A stretch of 64,000 nt of DNA from Halobellus sp. Atlit-31R (GTDB lineage: Archaea > Halobacteriota > Halobacteria > Halobacteriales > Haloferacaceae). The notes under the pieces are model-generated. The model saw nothing but the letters and a program-made list of their open reading frames with translations. It did not search any database and was not told the DNA's origin. Positions 8,693 to 16,872 of this stretch are shown here, one piece after another (position 1 is the stretch's first letter; every line of letters begins with the position of its first letter). Location of the stretch: positions 558,001-622,000 of the forward strand of contig QPLR01000002.1 in the NCBI GenBank assembly GCA_003665935.1, in the 5' to 3' direction. A program made the translations under genes and the position numbers.

Positions 8693-8821
8693 CGCGGTCG
8701 CCGTTTTCGACGAGATACTGAATCGTTCACACGCCTCGCCGACTACGACGTCCCCGGCACTCACGAACGAACCCGGACAGTGACCGCGCCGCGCCGACGA
8801 ATCCGTTCCGTCTGTCGCCGA

Positions 8822-10393
8822 TCAGTCGTCTGCGCGCGCGGGTTCGTTCTCGCTGATGACCGGTCGGTGCACGTCGCGGTCGGTCTCCTCGCCCTCGATG
8901 TCGTAGGGGTACTCGCCGGTGACACAACCCAGACACAGATCGAGTTTCGACGCGTCGAGGGTGTCGGCGATGGCGTCGACGGAGAGGTAGCCGAGGCTGT
9001 CGGCACCGATCTCCTCGCGGATATCCTCGACCGACTGGCCGGCCGCGATGAGCTCCTCTCGGGAGGCCATATCGATCCCCATATAGCAGGGGGCGACGAT
9101 CGGCGGCGCCCCGATTCGAACGTGGACCTCGTCCGCGCCGGCGTCCCGGAGCAGCGACACGAGCTGGCGCGACGTCGTTCCCCGGACGATGCTGTCGTCG
9201 ATGATTGTGACGGAGCGCCCCTCGATCGTGTTCTTGATCGGATTGAGCTTCAGCCGGACCGCGCGCTCGCGCTCGTCCTGCGTCGGCATAATGAACGTCC
9301 GCCCGACGTAGCGGTTCTTCATCAGCCCCTCGGCGAACTCGACGGAGTCGTCTTCCTCCTCGCGCGGGTCGCCGTCGGCAGTCGTCTCGTTGGCCGCCTC
9401 GGCGTAACCGGAGGCGAACGCGCGCCCGGAGTCCGGGACCGGTAGCACGACGTCCGTCTCGACGCCGGATTCGCTCCACAGTTCCCGCCCCAGGTTCCGG
9501 CGAGCCTCGTAGACGAGCGTGTCGTCGATGATCGAGTCCGGGCGGGCGAAGTAGACGTGCTCGAAGAAGCAGTGAGCGGTGTCGTCGTTCTCGACGAGCT
9601 GGTAGGTGTCGTAACCGGAGCCGTCGGGTTCGAGGACGACGAGTTCGCCCGGTCGAACGTCGCGGACGAGGTCACCGCCGAGCGTGTCGATCGCGGCCGA
9701 CTCGGAGGCGACGACGTAGCCGTCCTCCAGTTCGCCGATGCAGAGGGGCCGGTTCCCCTGCGGGTCGCGGACCGCGAGCACGGTCTCGTCGTGCATAATC
9801 GTCAGCGCGTAGGAGCCGTGGATCCGGTCCATCGTCCGCTTGACAGCGCGGACGAGATCCGCTTCCAGAAGATTCCGCGCGAGGTCGTGAGCGATGACCT
9901 CGGTGTCGCCGTCGGAGGTGAACGCGTGTCCCAGATTCGCGAGTTCCGCGCGGATCTCGTCGGCGTTGACGAGATTTCCGTTGTGGGAGAGACCGAGCGA
10001 TCCGGACTTAAACGACACCGAAAACGGCTGGGCACAGGAGGCGTTGACGCCGCCCGAGGTGGGGTAGCGGACGTGGCCGATCCCGGTCTGTCCCGCAAGC
10101 GAGTCGAGGTCGGTCTCGTCGAAGGCGTCGCCCACGAGGCCCATCGCGACGTGACTGTGCTGCTGGAAGCCGTCGTGGGTGACGATCCCGGCGGACTCCT
10201 GCCCGCGGTGCTGGAGCGCGTACAGCGAGTAGTACAGGGGACGTGCGGCCGCCCGGTCGTCGAGCGCGACGCCGACGACGCCGCACTTCTCCGTCGGGCC
10301 GGAGAGATCAGCCCCGGTCAGTGTCGCGTCTGTCGGTCCCGCGGTCGTCTCGCGTCCGGGTGTGGGGTTCGAGGGGTCCCGCCCGTCAGGCAT
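8822..10393 (-). CDS. purF: Amidophosphoribosyltransferase (PurF)
   Basis: PurF makes phosphoribosylamine from PRPP and glutamine, the first committed step of purine synthesis. The protein is 523 residues. The N-terminal glutaminase nucleophile is Cys37 in EKCGVVGVALD, so the first 36 residues act as a propeptide or leader longer than in bacteria. The PRPP loop is VTIIDDSIVRGTTSRQ. Four cysteines (HCFFEHV, APCYMGI, LCLGC) sit where the Bacillus enzyme binds a 4Fe-4S cluster, suggesting an iron-sulfur PurF. TATA GTTTTTAG (about 10417-10425) gives a leaderless start at 10393. A perfect inverted repeat lies further upstream at 10465-10482. Confidence 0.96.
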   Translation of the reverse strand: MPDGRDPSNPTPGRETTAGPTDATLTGADLSGPTEKCGVVGVALDDRAAARPLYYSLYALQHRGQESAGIVTHDGFQQHSHVAMGLVGDAFDETDLDSLAGQTGIGHVRYPTSGGVNASCAQPFSVSFKSGSLGLSHNGNLVNADEIRAELANLGHAFTSDGDTEVIAHDLARNLLEADLVRAVKRTMDRIHGSYALTIMHDETVLAVRDPQGNRPLCIGELEDGYVVASESAAIDTLGGDLVRDVRPGELVVLEPDGSGYDTYQLVENDDTAHCFFEHVYFARPDSIIDDTLVYEARRNLGRELWSESGVETDVVLPVPDSGRAFASGYAEAANETTADGDPREEEDDSVEFAEGLMKNRYVGRTFIMPTQDERERAVRLKLNPIKNTIEGRSVTIIDDSIVRGTTSRQLVSLLRDAGADEVHVRIGAPPIVAPCYMGIDMASREELIAAGQSVEDIREEIGADSLGYLSVDAIADTLDASKLDLCLGCVTGEYPYDIEGEETDRDVHRPVISENEPARADD

Positions 10394-10464
10394 ATGCGAG
10401 GATAGGGATGCCGGGGGCTAAAAACCCGTCCATATGCTACCTTCACGCGAGATCACGGAGGAAA

Positions 10465-10482
10465 TATACACAAGTGTGTATA
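10465..10482. promoter_or_regulatory. Perfect inverted repeat upstream of purF
   Basis: TATACACA (10465-10472) and TGTGTATA (10475-10482) are exact 8-bp arms with a 2-bp spacer. The repeat lies 72-89 nt upstream of the purF ATG, beyond its TATA box. It also lies downstream of the stop of the neighbouring small gene, so it most likely serves purF. The position upstream of TATA is more typical of an activator site. Confidence 0.55.
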
Positions 10483-10499
10483 CTGTGGCCTAGACAGAC

Positions 10500-10862
10500 T
10501 CAACCGAGGATGTTGAAATCCGACCGGCGGTAGTACGTGACGACTCCCTCGGAGGTCTCGATCCGTTTCGAAGCCAGGAAGTCGGCGTCGCGCAGTTCGG
10601 TGACAGCCTGATGGACCTGTCGCTCTGTGACGTCCATCGGCGCGACGTCGACTTCGTCGGGGTCGCCCCCCTCCCCGTCTTCGTCTTCTCCGCACCACGT
10701 CTCTGTCTCGGGCGTGGCGAACGTTCCCCCGTCCACGAGCAGGTCGTGTAGCTCTGAGACGGCGTACGCACGCGGCGCGACCGCCTCGAGGAACTCGGCG
10801 ACTGCGCGCTCGACGTCGGTCCACTGCTTGCCGGACTCCCACTCGTCGTCGTTGATCGGCAT
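10500..10862 (-). CDS. Small winged-helix-like protein, function unknown
   Basis: The protein is 120 residues and very acidic. The C-terminal half (DVTERQVHQAVTELRDADFL, then YYRRSDFNILG) has the helix-helix-wing pattern of a winged HTH. The N-terminal half resembles a second helical repeat (VERAVAEFLEAVAPRAYAVS). It may be a DNA-binding protein, but no named family is recognised. ATG 10862 is preferred over GTG 10868. TATA GTGAAAATACTTTTC (10889-10902 on this strand) is about 28 nt upstream. It is co-directional with purF and separated from it by the 10465-10482 repeat. Confidence 0.7.
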   Translation of the reverse strand: MPINDDEWESGKQWTDVERAVAEFLEAVAPRAYAVSELHDLLVDGGTFATPETETWCGEDEDGEGGDPDEVDVAPMDVTERQVHQAVTELRDADFLASKRIETSEGVVTYYRRSDFNILG

Positions 10863-10981
10863 AGGCACCCGTCGAACCGGGGCAGGAAAAGTATTTTCAC
10901 GCTGTCAGATCCGGCCGGACGGGAGGCGACTGCTGCGGCGGTACGTCGACGATCAGGACAAGTCTTATTCACCACCGATTT

Positions 10982-10995
10982 TTAGGCTGGCCTAA
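10982..10995. promoter_or_regulatory. Palindrome at the transcription start of the PAS kinase
   Basis: TTAGGC and GCCTAA are perfect arms separated by TG. They end one base before the kinase ATG at 10997 and follow a TATA-like GTCTTATTCAC (about 10963-10973). In a leaderless promoter this covers the start site, a classic repressor position. Confidence 0.5.
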
Positions 10996-10996
10996 G

Positions 10997-12235
10997 ATGG
11001 CGGATCACACCGAGCAGCTCGTCGGGACTCTGTTTCGGGTTCTTTCTGAGGAGGGACACACCGAAGCACAGCGAGCGCTCTTGAGCACGTATCAACGGCA
11101 CGCGACCGCAGAACGCACGGAGCTTGCGGAGAGCCTCTTTTCGGAGGTCGTTACGGCCCTCGATGAACAGATCGACACCCAGACCCAAGTAGAGATTCTC
11201 ACGTCGGCGGTCGAACGACTCCTGAACCGGTTTACCGCAGTCGTTGAAGCCGCTCCCGTGGCCATCGTTGCCATCGATGCCGACGGCTGCCTCCAGATGT
11301 GGAACGACGGTGCTGAACGAATGTTTGGCTGGCGTGACGCCGAAGTCAGCCAACAGCCGTACACGCAGGTGCTAACCGAGTCGCCACAAACCGCCGAGAG
11401 CGTGTTTTCCCGCCTCGAAAACGGCGAGCTGGTCCGCGGAGTCGATGCACAGCACACTCACAAAAACGGAACTGTCCTCGACGTGCGGCTCTGGGCGGCT
11501 CCGATCAAGACACGGGTAGAGGAGTTCGACGGAAGCGTGTTGGTGATAAGCGATATTTCAGAACAGAAACAGCGCGAGCAGCGGCTCGCCGTGCTCAACC
11601 GTGTCTTGCGTCACAACATCCGAAACGAGATAAACGTCGTTCGAGGGCACCTCGAGCTGCTGGCCGAGTCCCGGCCCGGAGACGACGAGCATATCCAGCT
11701 GATGCGAGAGAAGCTTTCGAATATCGAAGAGCTAGGCGACACAGCGCGGCGAATCGAGCAGATACAGGACACCACGAGAGAGGAGCGGAACACGATTGAT
11801 CTGGGGACGATGCTACGAGAGCGGGTCGAACGTCTCCGGGCCGACTCACGGGGGGCGCAGGTCTCGATGGACGTTCCGAAGTCGCTCTTCGTCGTTGCCG
11901 ACAAACTGTTACCGTACGCTTTCGACAATGTCCTCGACAACGCTGTCGAACACAACGATTCGGAAGTCCCGACGGTAGAAGTCGACTACGCCACCGATGC
12001 GGACTCTTCTCCCAGCCGTGTTACGGTGAGCGTCGCGGACAACGGTCCGGGGTTACCTTCGATGGAACGAGAAGTGCTCACGTCTGAGACCGAGACACCC
12101 CTCAAGCACAGTAGTGGGCTAGGCTTGTGGCTCACCCGGTGGATCGTCCGGAACTCAGACGGGTCGGTAACGGTACGCGAAAGCGAATTGGGCGGCATCT
12201 GTGTCTCGATCTCTCTCAAGATCCAGTCGAGATGA
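10997..12235 (+). CDS. PAS-domain sensor histidine kinase
   Basis: This cytosolic sensor kinase is 412 residues with no membrane helix. A helical N-terminal part (residues 1-75) precedes one PAS domain (about 78-190, AAPVAIVAIDADGCLQMWND). The phospho-acceptor motif LNRVLRHNIRNEINVV follows at about residue 207, typical of haloarchaeal kinases. The GHKL ATPase domain contains DNVLDNAVEHN, VADNGPGLP and SGLGLWLTR. The input signal and the partner response regulator are not identifiable nearby. The gene converges on the larger kinase across a 483-bp gap and uses more A/T-ending codons than its surroundings. Confidence 0.9.
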   Translation: MADHTEQLVGTLFRVLSEEGHTEAQRALLSTYQRHATAERTELAESLFSEVVTALDEQIDTQTQVEILTSAVERLLNRFTAVVEAAPVAIVAIDADGCLQMWNDGAERMFGWRDAEVSQQPYTQVLTESPQTAESVFSRLENGELVRGVDAQHTHKNGTVLDVRLWAAPIKTRVEEFDGSVLVISDISEQKQREQRLAVLNRVLRHNIRNEINVVRGHLELLAESRPGDDEHIQLMREKLSNIEELGDTARRIEQIQDTTREERNTIDLGTMLRERVERLRADSRGAQVSMDVPKSLFVVADKLLPYAFDNVLDNAVEHNDSEVPTVEVDYATDADSSPSRVTVSVADNGPGLPSMEREVLTSETETPLKHSSGLGLWLTRWIVRNSDGSVTVRESELGGICVSISLKIQSR

Positions 12236-12718
12236 GCGGTCGATGATCGAGAAAGCGGGTTGGGTGATCGACGTGACCACAGATCCCCAGAGCGCGCTGA
12301 CGGTCCTGCGCGCGACAGCCAGAGTACCCGCACAAACAGAGATTGTGGGCGACGTCTGCCGATCAACTTTTCTCGGTCCGTTGCTTCACTCGCTGCATCA
12401 CCTGGTGTATTTTTGTCTTTCCGTGGTTTTCTGAGGCTGAATACACGCGCATAATTTATGTATTTGTGCTGCTTTTATACAGATGCGGGCTTGCCCGCCA
12501 CCTGAACCACTCTGAAACGATTCTCCGGTGCGCCGCCTTCGGCCCTCTCGCGGCGCTTTCGACACAGACCAAGCGCTCCAGAGTAGCGCTCGCCATCGGG
12601 TCATCACGTCCACATACCGAGCAGGATTACGACACCGTCGGCGTCGAGCGCGCCCCGCTCGATTCCCACCTCGACGAGTAAGAAAGTACTCGGCGGTCCG
12701 CAAACTGGTCAGGCCTGT
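12236..12718. other. Gene-free AT-richer interval between two convergent kinases
   Basis: No credible protein-coding gene is seen in these 483 bp. A T-rich run (ATTTTTGTCTTT, 12409-12420) could terminate the upstream kinase transcript. Around 12450-12482 there are TATA-like elements on both strands (GTATAAAAGC on the minus strand, TAATTTATG on plus) with no gene behind them. GCGGGC-TT-GCCCGC (about 12485-12498) is a perfect 6-bp hairpin. Short frames in both directions are Arg-rich and look non-coding. Confidence 0.4.
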
Positions 12719-15700
12719 TCAGCCGACGATCTCGAACCGTGCCCCGCCGTCGACCCCGTCTGTGACACGGATCTGCCAACCGTGAGCATTGACTATCTGT
12801 TCGACAATGCTCAGCCCGAACCCGGTTCCGTCCACCGACTGCGAGTAGCCGGCCTCGAAGACGTCGTCACGCTCGTCTGACGGAATACCCGGGCCATCGT
12901 CCTCGATGTAGAACCCATCGTCCAGTTCCCCGACTGTCACAGTCACGTCCGCCCCGCCGTGTTCGACTGCGTTCCGAAACAGATTCTCGAACACCTGCCT
13001 GAGTCGACTGCTGTCGGCCCGAACAGTTCGATCGGCATTCGCGAGCAACACTGCCTGGTTCGTCTCGACGGTCTCCCAGCAGTTGTTGCTCATCGTGGCG
13101 AGATCGACCGGCTGAGCGTCTGTCACCTCTTTGCCTTCCCGAGCCAGCATCAGGAGATCATCGATCAGCGTCCCCATCCGGTCGAGCGCCCCTTCGACGT
13201 CGTCGAGATGGTCGCTGTCACACTCCTCGGCTGCCAGTTCGAGCCGCCCGGTGGCGACGTTCAGCGGGTTCCGTAGATCGTGTGAGACAACACGCGTGAA
13301 CTCTTTGAGCCGCTCGTTTGCACGCTTAACCGACTCACGTTCGCTGATGTCGATATACATCGCTACCGTTCCGACGATCTCGCCGTCGGCTGTACGGCGC
13401 GGAACCGCGCGCAAGAGCGCCTCGATTACCTCACCATCGATAGTCATTAGCTCGCGTTTCTCTCTGGTGAACTGTCCGTCAAGCGACTGGCTATACCCCC
13501 CTGATTGCAGCCTCTCCGCCGACTCGGGTGTGTAGAAATCCCCGAGTTCACTGCCGAGTATCGTCTCCGGATCGTATCCAACGGTCTCGGCGAACTGTCT
13601 GTTGCAGTCCTCTACGATCGGTCGGCCGTCCTCGGATCGAGTGAGAATCGTCATCACCGGGGCTTCCCTGAACAGCGTTCGGTACTGGAGTTGGTACTTC
13701 GACGCCAACTGCTCCAGTTCCTCCGTTTTTCGCTCCAGTCCCTGTTCGCGTTCTATTCGTTCGGTGATATCCTGAAACGTACCGCGCACACCAACGATTT
13801 CGTCATTCTCGTACCGGGGCTCGCCGCGGGCGTGGATCCATCGCACCTCGCCGTCGGCTGTGACGATGCGTAGCTCTAGGTCGTACGGTTCACCCCTCGT
13901 CGTCACTCGTGTGACGGCATCTCGAATGGTGTCTCTATCGTCCGGGTGGTAGAATTCGATTCCATCTTCGACTGTCGGCTCGAACTCTACGTCGACGCCG
14001 TGAATCCGGTAGACTTCTTCGGTCCATCGGAGTGAGTCGGTTCGGAGATCAATTTCCCAGCCGCCGACATTTGCGACGTTCTGGGTCTGTTCGAGGAACC
14101 CCTGTTTACGTTCCAGTTCGTGTTCACGCTCTTTGAGATCGGTGATGGCGGTCGTGACACCGGTAACCCACGACGGATCGCCGTCCTCGTCGGTAATCAC
14201 ATCAAGGCGGGCCCGCACCCACTGCATCCCACGGTCGGGATGGTCGATACGGAACTCCTGTTCGAGTGGCCACTCGGACGTTCCGTCCTGCTGGGCCTCC
14301 ACGTCCACGAGTAACTCGCCTTGGTCGTCGGGATGGATGTGTCGGACCCAAGCCGTCGGGTCGTCGTATGCTTCCTCGGGCGTGATCCCGTAGATTGTCT
14401 CCACTGCAGGGTTCACGTACTCGGTTTCGGAGTAGTCGGCCGGCAACAGGAAAAACGCGTCCTGGACGTTACCCGTAAATCGCTCGAACCGCTCGCGGAT
14501 CATCTGGAGCTCCTGCTCGCGTTCCTTGCGCCCGGTGATGTCTCGGTTCGTACAGATCAGCTTACCGTCGTCGACCAACGAGAGGGTGATTTCTTGATGG
14601 ACCGGGGTGCCGTCGCGTCGCTTGCCCACAGCCTCGCCGCGCCACTCGCCCTCGCATTCGAGTACCGGAAACACGTCCTGTTCAAGCCGTGCAATCTCGT
14701 CGTCGCCATACAGTCGTCGCCAGGTGCTGCCGAGGAGTTCATCGGCGTCGTACCCGAAGACGTCAGCGTGGGCCTGGTTCGTATAGATGTACCGACCGTC
14801 CTCGTTTTGCACCGCGATACCGTCCATCGACGCTTCCATCGCGGCGGACTGCATCTCCAGTTCGGTTTCCCGTTCTTTGCGTTCCGTTATGTCGAAAAAG
14901 GACGATACCACTCCGATTGAGTTACCGTCGCTGTCTGTCAGGTGGCTGTTCACTCCTCTGGCGTAGAACGCTGACCCGTCCGCCCGGACGGCCTCGAGCT
15001 CGCCTTCCCAGCTACCCCGTTCTTTGACCGCTTCCAGCACAGACCGTGCTTGCTCAGGATTCTTCCACAGATCTATCGCGGGACGTCCGAGCACATCGTC
15101 TTCGTCATCGTACCCCCACATATCGAGGAACGTAGGGTTCACGTCCATCAATTCGCCGTCAAGACCTACTATCGCAATTCCGCTGAGGGCTGATTCGTAC
15201 GCGTATTGATACTGCCGGAGCATATTTTCCCGCTCTTTACGCTCGGTAATATCGTGTGAGACGCCGAGTACAGCATCGCCGTCCGTCTCCACCGGGTCGT
15301 AGGGGATCTTTGTCGTCTTCAAGAGCCGTGTCTCACCATCTGCGGTCGTCAGCAACTCCTCCGGAATATGTTTGGGCTCGCCGGATTCGATGACGGCCTG
15401 ATCGTCAGCGCGGAACTGCTCGACTTCCTCCTCGGAGTCGGCGAAGTCCACATCTGCGGCTTCTTCAAGATCGCCCACAGTGGTCCCGTACGCGTCGGCA
15501 ACGGCCTCGTTTGCCAGTAGGAACTTACCGGTCTCGTCTTTGACGAAGACGAACTGTGGAAGCATATCGATGATCTGTCGTAACCGGTCGCGGGTCGCCT
15601 GGGCGCGCTTCTGTTGACGGCGGCTTTCGACGGCGTTACGAATTTTGTTGGCAAGGATAGCATACTGGCTCTTCCCGATCTCTTTTTGTAGGTAGTCCGT

Positions 15701-16009
15701 CACGCCGGCAGCGATCGCGTCGCCCGCAACAGCCTCACTCCCCTTACCGGTATAGAGGATAAATGGCAGATTGGGGTACTCCTCGCGTACCGTTTCGAGA
15801 AACTCGATGCCGTCCTGGCCGGGCATCTCATAATCACTCACGATACAGTCGAAGCCACTTGCGGCAAGTCGATCCAGTCCCTCGCTGGCGTTCGTCGCCG
15901 TCTCAACGGTGAACTGAATCTCTTGTTCCGAGAGCATATTGGCCGTCAGATCCGCAAAGACGGGATCATCATCAACGTGGAGAACTGAGATCCCTGGAGC
16001 CTCAGTCAT
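12719..16009 (-). CDS. Hybrid response-regulator / six-PAS histidine kinase
   Basis: The protein is 1096 residues, cytosolic, with no membrane segment. An N-terminal receiver domain has acidic pocket VDDD and phospho-acceptor Asp59 in IVSDYEMPGQDG. About six PAS/PAC units follow (starting near residues 140, 265, 390, 510, 640 and 775). The acceptor helix is VVSHDLRNPLNVATG (near residue 905). The ATPase domain has FENLFRNAVEHGG, EDDGPGIP and GFGLSIVEQI. This receiver-PAS(n)-kinase order is common in haloarchaea, where such proteins are mostly uncharacterised. TATA CACTATATCGC (16030-16042 on this strand) supports the leaderless start at 16009. No output regulator is adjacent. Confidence 0.9.
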   Translation of the reverse strand: MTEAPGISVLHVDDDPVFADLTANMLSEQEIQFTVETATNASEGLDRLAASGFDCIVSDYEMPGQDGIEFLETVREEYPNLPFILYTGKGSEAVAGDAIAAGVTDYLQKEIGKSQYAILANKIRNAVESRRQQKRAQATRDRLRQIIDMLPQFVFVKDETGKFLLANEAVADAYGTTVGDLEEAADVDFADSEEEVEQFRADDQAVIESGEPKHIPEELLTTADGETRLLKTTKIPYDPVETDGDAVLGVSHDITERKERENMLRQYQYAYESALSGIAIVGLDGELMDVNPTFLDMWGYDDEDDVLGRPAIDLWKNPEQARSVLEAVKERGSWEGELEAVRADGSAFYARGVNSHLTDSDGNSIGVVSSFFDITERKERETELEMQSAAMEASMDGIAVQNEDGRYIYTNQAHADVFGYDADELLGSTWRRLYGDDEIARLEQDVFPVLECEGEWRGEAVGKRRDGTPVHQEITLSLVDDGKLICTNRDITGRKEREQELQMIRERFERFTGNVQDAFFLLPADYSETEYVNPAVETIYGITPEEAYDDPTAWVRHIHPDDQGELLVDVEAQQDGTSEWPLEQEFRIDHPDRGMQWVRARLDVITDEDGDPSWVTGVTTAITDLKEREHELERKQGFLEQTQNVANVGGWEIDLRTDSLRWTEEVYRIHGVDVEFEPTVEDGIEFYHPDDRDTIRDAVTRVTTRGEPYDLELRIVTADGEVRWIHARGEPRYENDEIVGVRGTFQDITERIEREQGLERKTEELEQLASKYQLQYRTLFREAPVMTILTRSEDGRPIVEDCNRQFAETVGYDPETILGSELGDFYTPESAERLQSGGYSQSLDGQFTREKRELMTIDGEVIEALLRAVPRRTADGEIVGTVAMYIDISERESVKRANERLKEFTRVVSHDLRNPLNVATGRLELAAEECDSDHLDDVEGALDRMGTLIDDLLMLAREGKEVTDAQPVDLATMSNNCWETVETNQAVLLANADRTVRADSSRLRQVFENLFRNAVEHGGADVTVTVGELDDGFYIEDDGPGIPSDERDDVFEAGYSQSVDGTGFGLSIVEQIVNAHGWQIRVTDGVDGGARFEIVG

Positions 16010-16315
16010 ATATAAACCATAGATGGTGTGCGATATAGTGATACGGGCCCGGTTCTCACGCGAGATATTGGGTCACTCTGCGACCACCTGTCGTGTGCCT
16101 CGCGTCGACGGCAGCGTCCGCCCCGACTAGATCACGCAGCATACGCCGCCATAGAGTGGGGTGTAAGTGAGCTACGTCCTGATCAGTAGATTACTGTTAG
16201 CGAGATCTGCTCTGGAGTGTGGGCTGCTGGCGATCTTCGTCGAAGTCGGTGTCGTACGACTGCTTTGCGGGTCGTACGGTCTGTGCGTTTCAGTCGGTTC
16301 ACTCGAAACGGGGGT
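16010..16315. other. Intergenic region upstream of the large kinase
   Basis: About 300 bp hold the kinase promoter (16030-16042). An inverted repeat GTACGAC (16254-16260) / GTCGTAC (16271-16277) with a 10-nt loop is also present. No convincing coding frame is found; frames here lack the acidic codon bias of the genome. Confidence 0.35.
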
Positions 16316-16504
16316 TCATCGAGACACCTCCCAGCCACCGTCGGCCATCGCGCCCTCGATGTGGGCGTCGACCGCTGCGATCTCGACGTCGTCGCGCTCG
16401 AAGACCTCGATCGTGGTTTCCGGCGATTTAGCGTCGCCGCTCGACGGGGCTACCCCTTCGAGGTCGGCTGTGATGAAGAAGTGTCTCCGTGTTTTGATTC
16501 CGTG
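16316..16504 (-). pseudogene. Start-less C-terminal gene fragment beside tRNA-Val
   Basis: About 63 codons in a frame ending TGA at 16316 read as typical acidic haloarchaeal protein (FFITADLEGVAPSSGD, then IEVFERDDVEIAAVDAHIEG, ending ADGGWEVSR). No ATG, GTG or TTG occurs upstream in frame before the tRNA gene. The TGA overlaps an ATG as in coupled operons, but that next frame stops after six codons. It looks like the tail of a gene whose start has been lost. The family is not recognised. Confidence 0.35.
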
Positions 16505-16514
16505 TAAGAACGAG

Positions 16515-16589
16515 TGGGTTGGGGCAGATTTGAACTGCCGGCCTCCTCCATGTCAAGGAGGTGTCATAACCAGACTAGACCACCAACCC
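16515..16589 (-). tRNA. tRNA-Val (anticodon GAC)
   Basis: The gene is 75 nt including discriminator A. Acceptor GGGTTGG pairs with CCAACCC. Anticodon stem CCTCC/GGAGG encloses loop TTGACAT, giving GAC. The T-arm is GGCAGTTCAAATCTGCC. No intron and no encoded CCA are seen. It borders the lower-GC kinase block and the gene fragment at 16316-16504. Confidence 0.96.
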
Positions 16590-16767
16590 GCCTGGCGCTT
16601 GCATTCCGCTGCACCCGTTTGAGTGCATTACGTCGTTTTCCGGGGACATAATTGAAGGTTTCGCTTCGGGAACGCCAGACGCCGTCGTTCGGTTTTCGAG
16701 ACGGCGGCCGACCCGTGCTCCGGGCGGCCTTGGACGGGCCGGGGGCAGCCGCGGCCGTTACGTCCTC

Positions 16768-16796
16768 GGCGACGGCGACGGCGACGGCGACGGCGA
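16768..16796 (+). repeat. Hexanucleotide GGCGAC tandem repeat
   Basis: Four perfect GGCGAC units followed by GGCGA lie in the gene-free stretch between tRNA-Val and trpD. Copy number is probably variable between strains. The rest of 16590-16810 shows no gene. Confidence 0.8.
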
Positions 16797-16822
16797 ACGA
16801 CCGCTCCGACAGGCTTATGCTG

Positions 16823-16840
16823 ATGAACGGATTTGTTCAT
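16823..16840. promoter_or_regulatory. Inverted repeat in the trpD promoter
   Basis: ATGAAC (16823-16828) and GTTCAT (16835-16840) are perfect arms with a 6-bp spacer. They lie just downstream of a TATA-like AGGCTTATGC (16811-16820) and 33 nt before the trpD ATG. The position over the likely start site suits a repressor of the trp operon. A second short symmetric element, GTAC-TC-GTAC, follows at about 16849-16858. Confidence 0.45.
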
Positions 16841-16872
16841 TACAACACGTACTCGTACATCGGTGCCCCACT

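Noticed and set aside
12243..12280. tRNA-Val 3'-end copy as the second end of an island (GCGGGTTGGGTGATC)
   Set aside because: Only about 8 consecutive bases match the tRNA end (GGGTTGGG); the similarity then breaks down.
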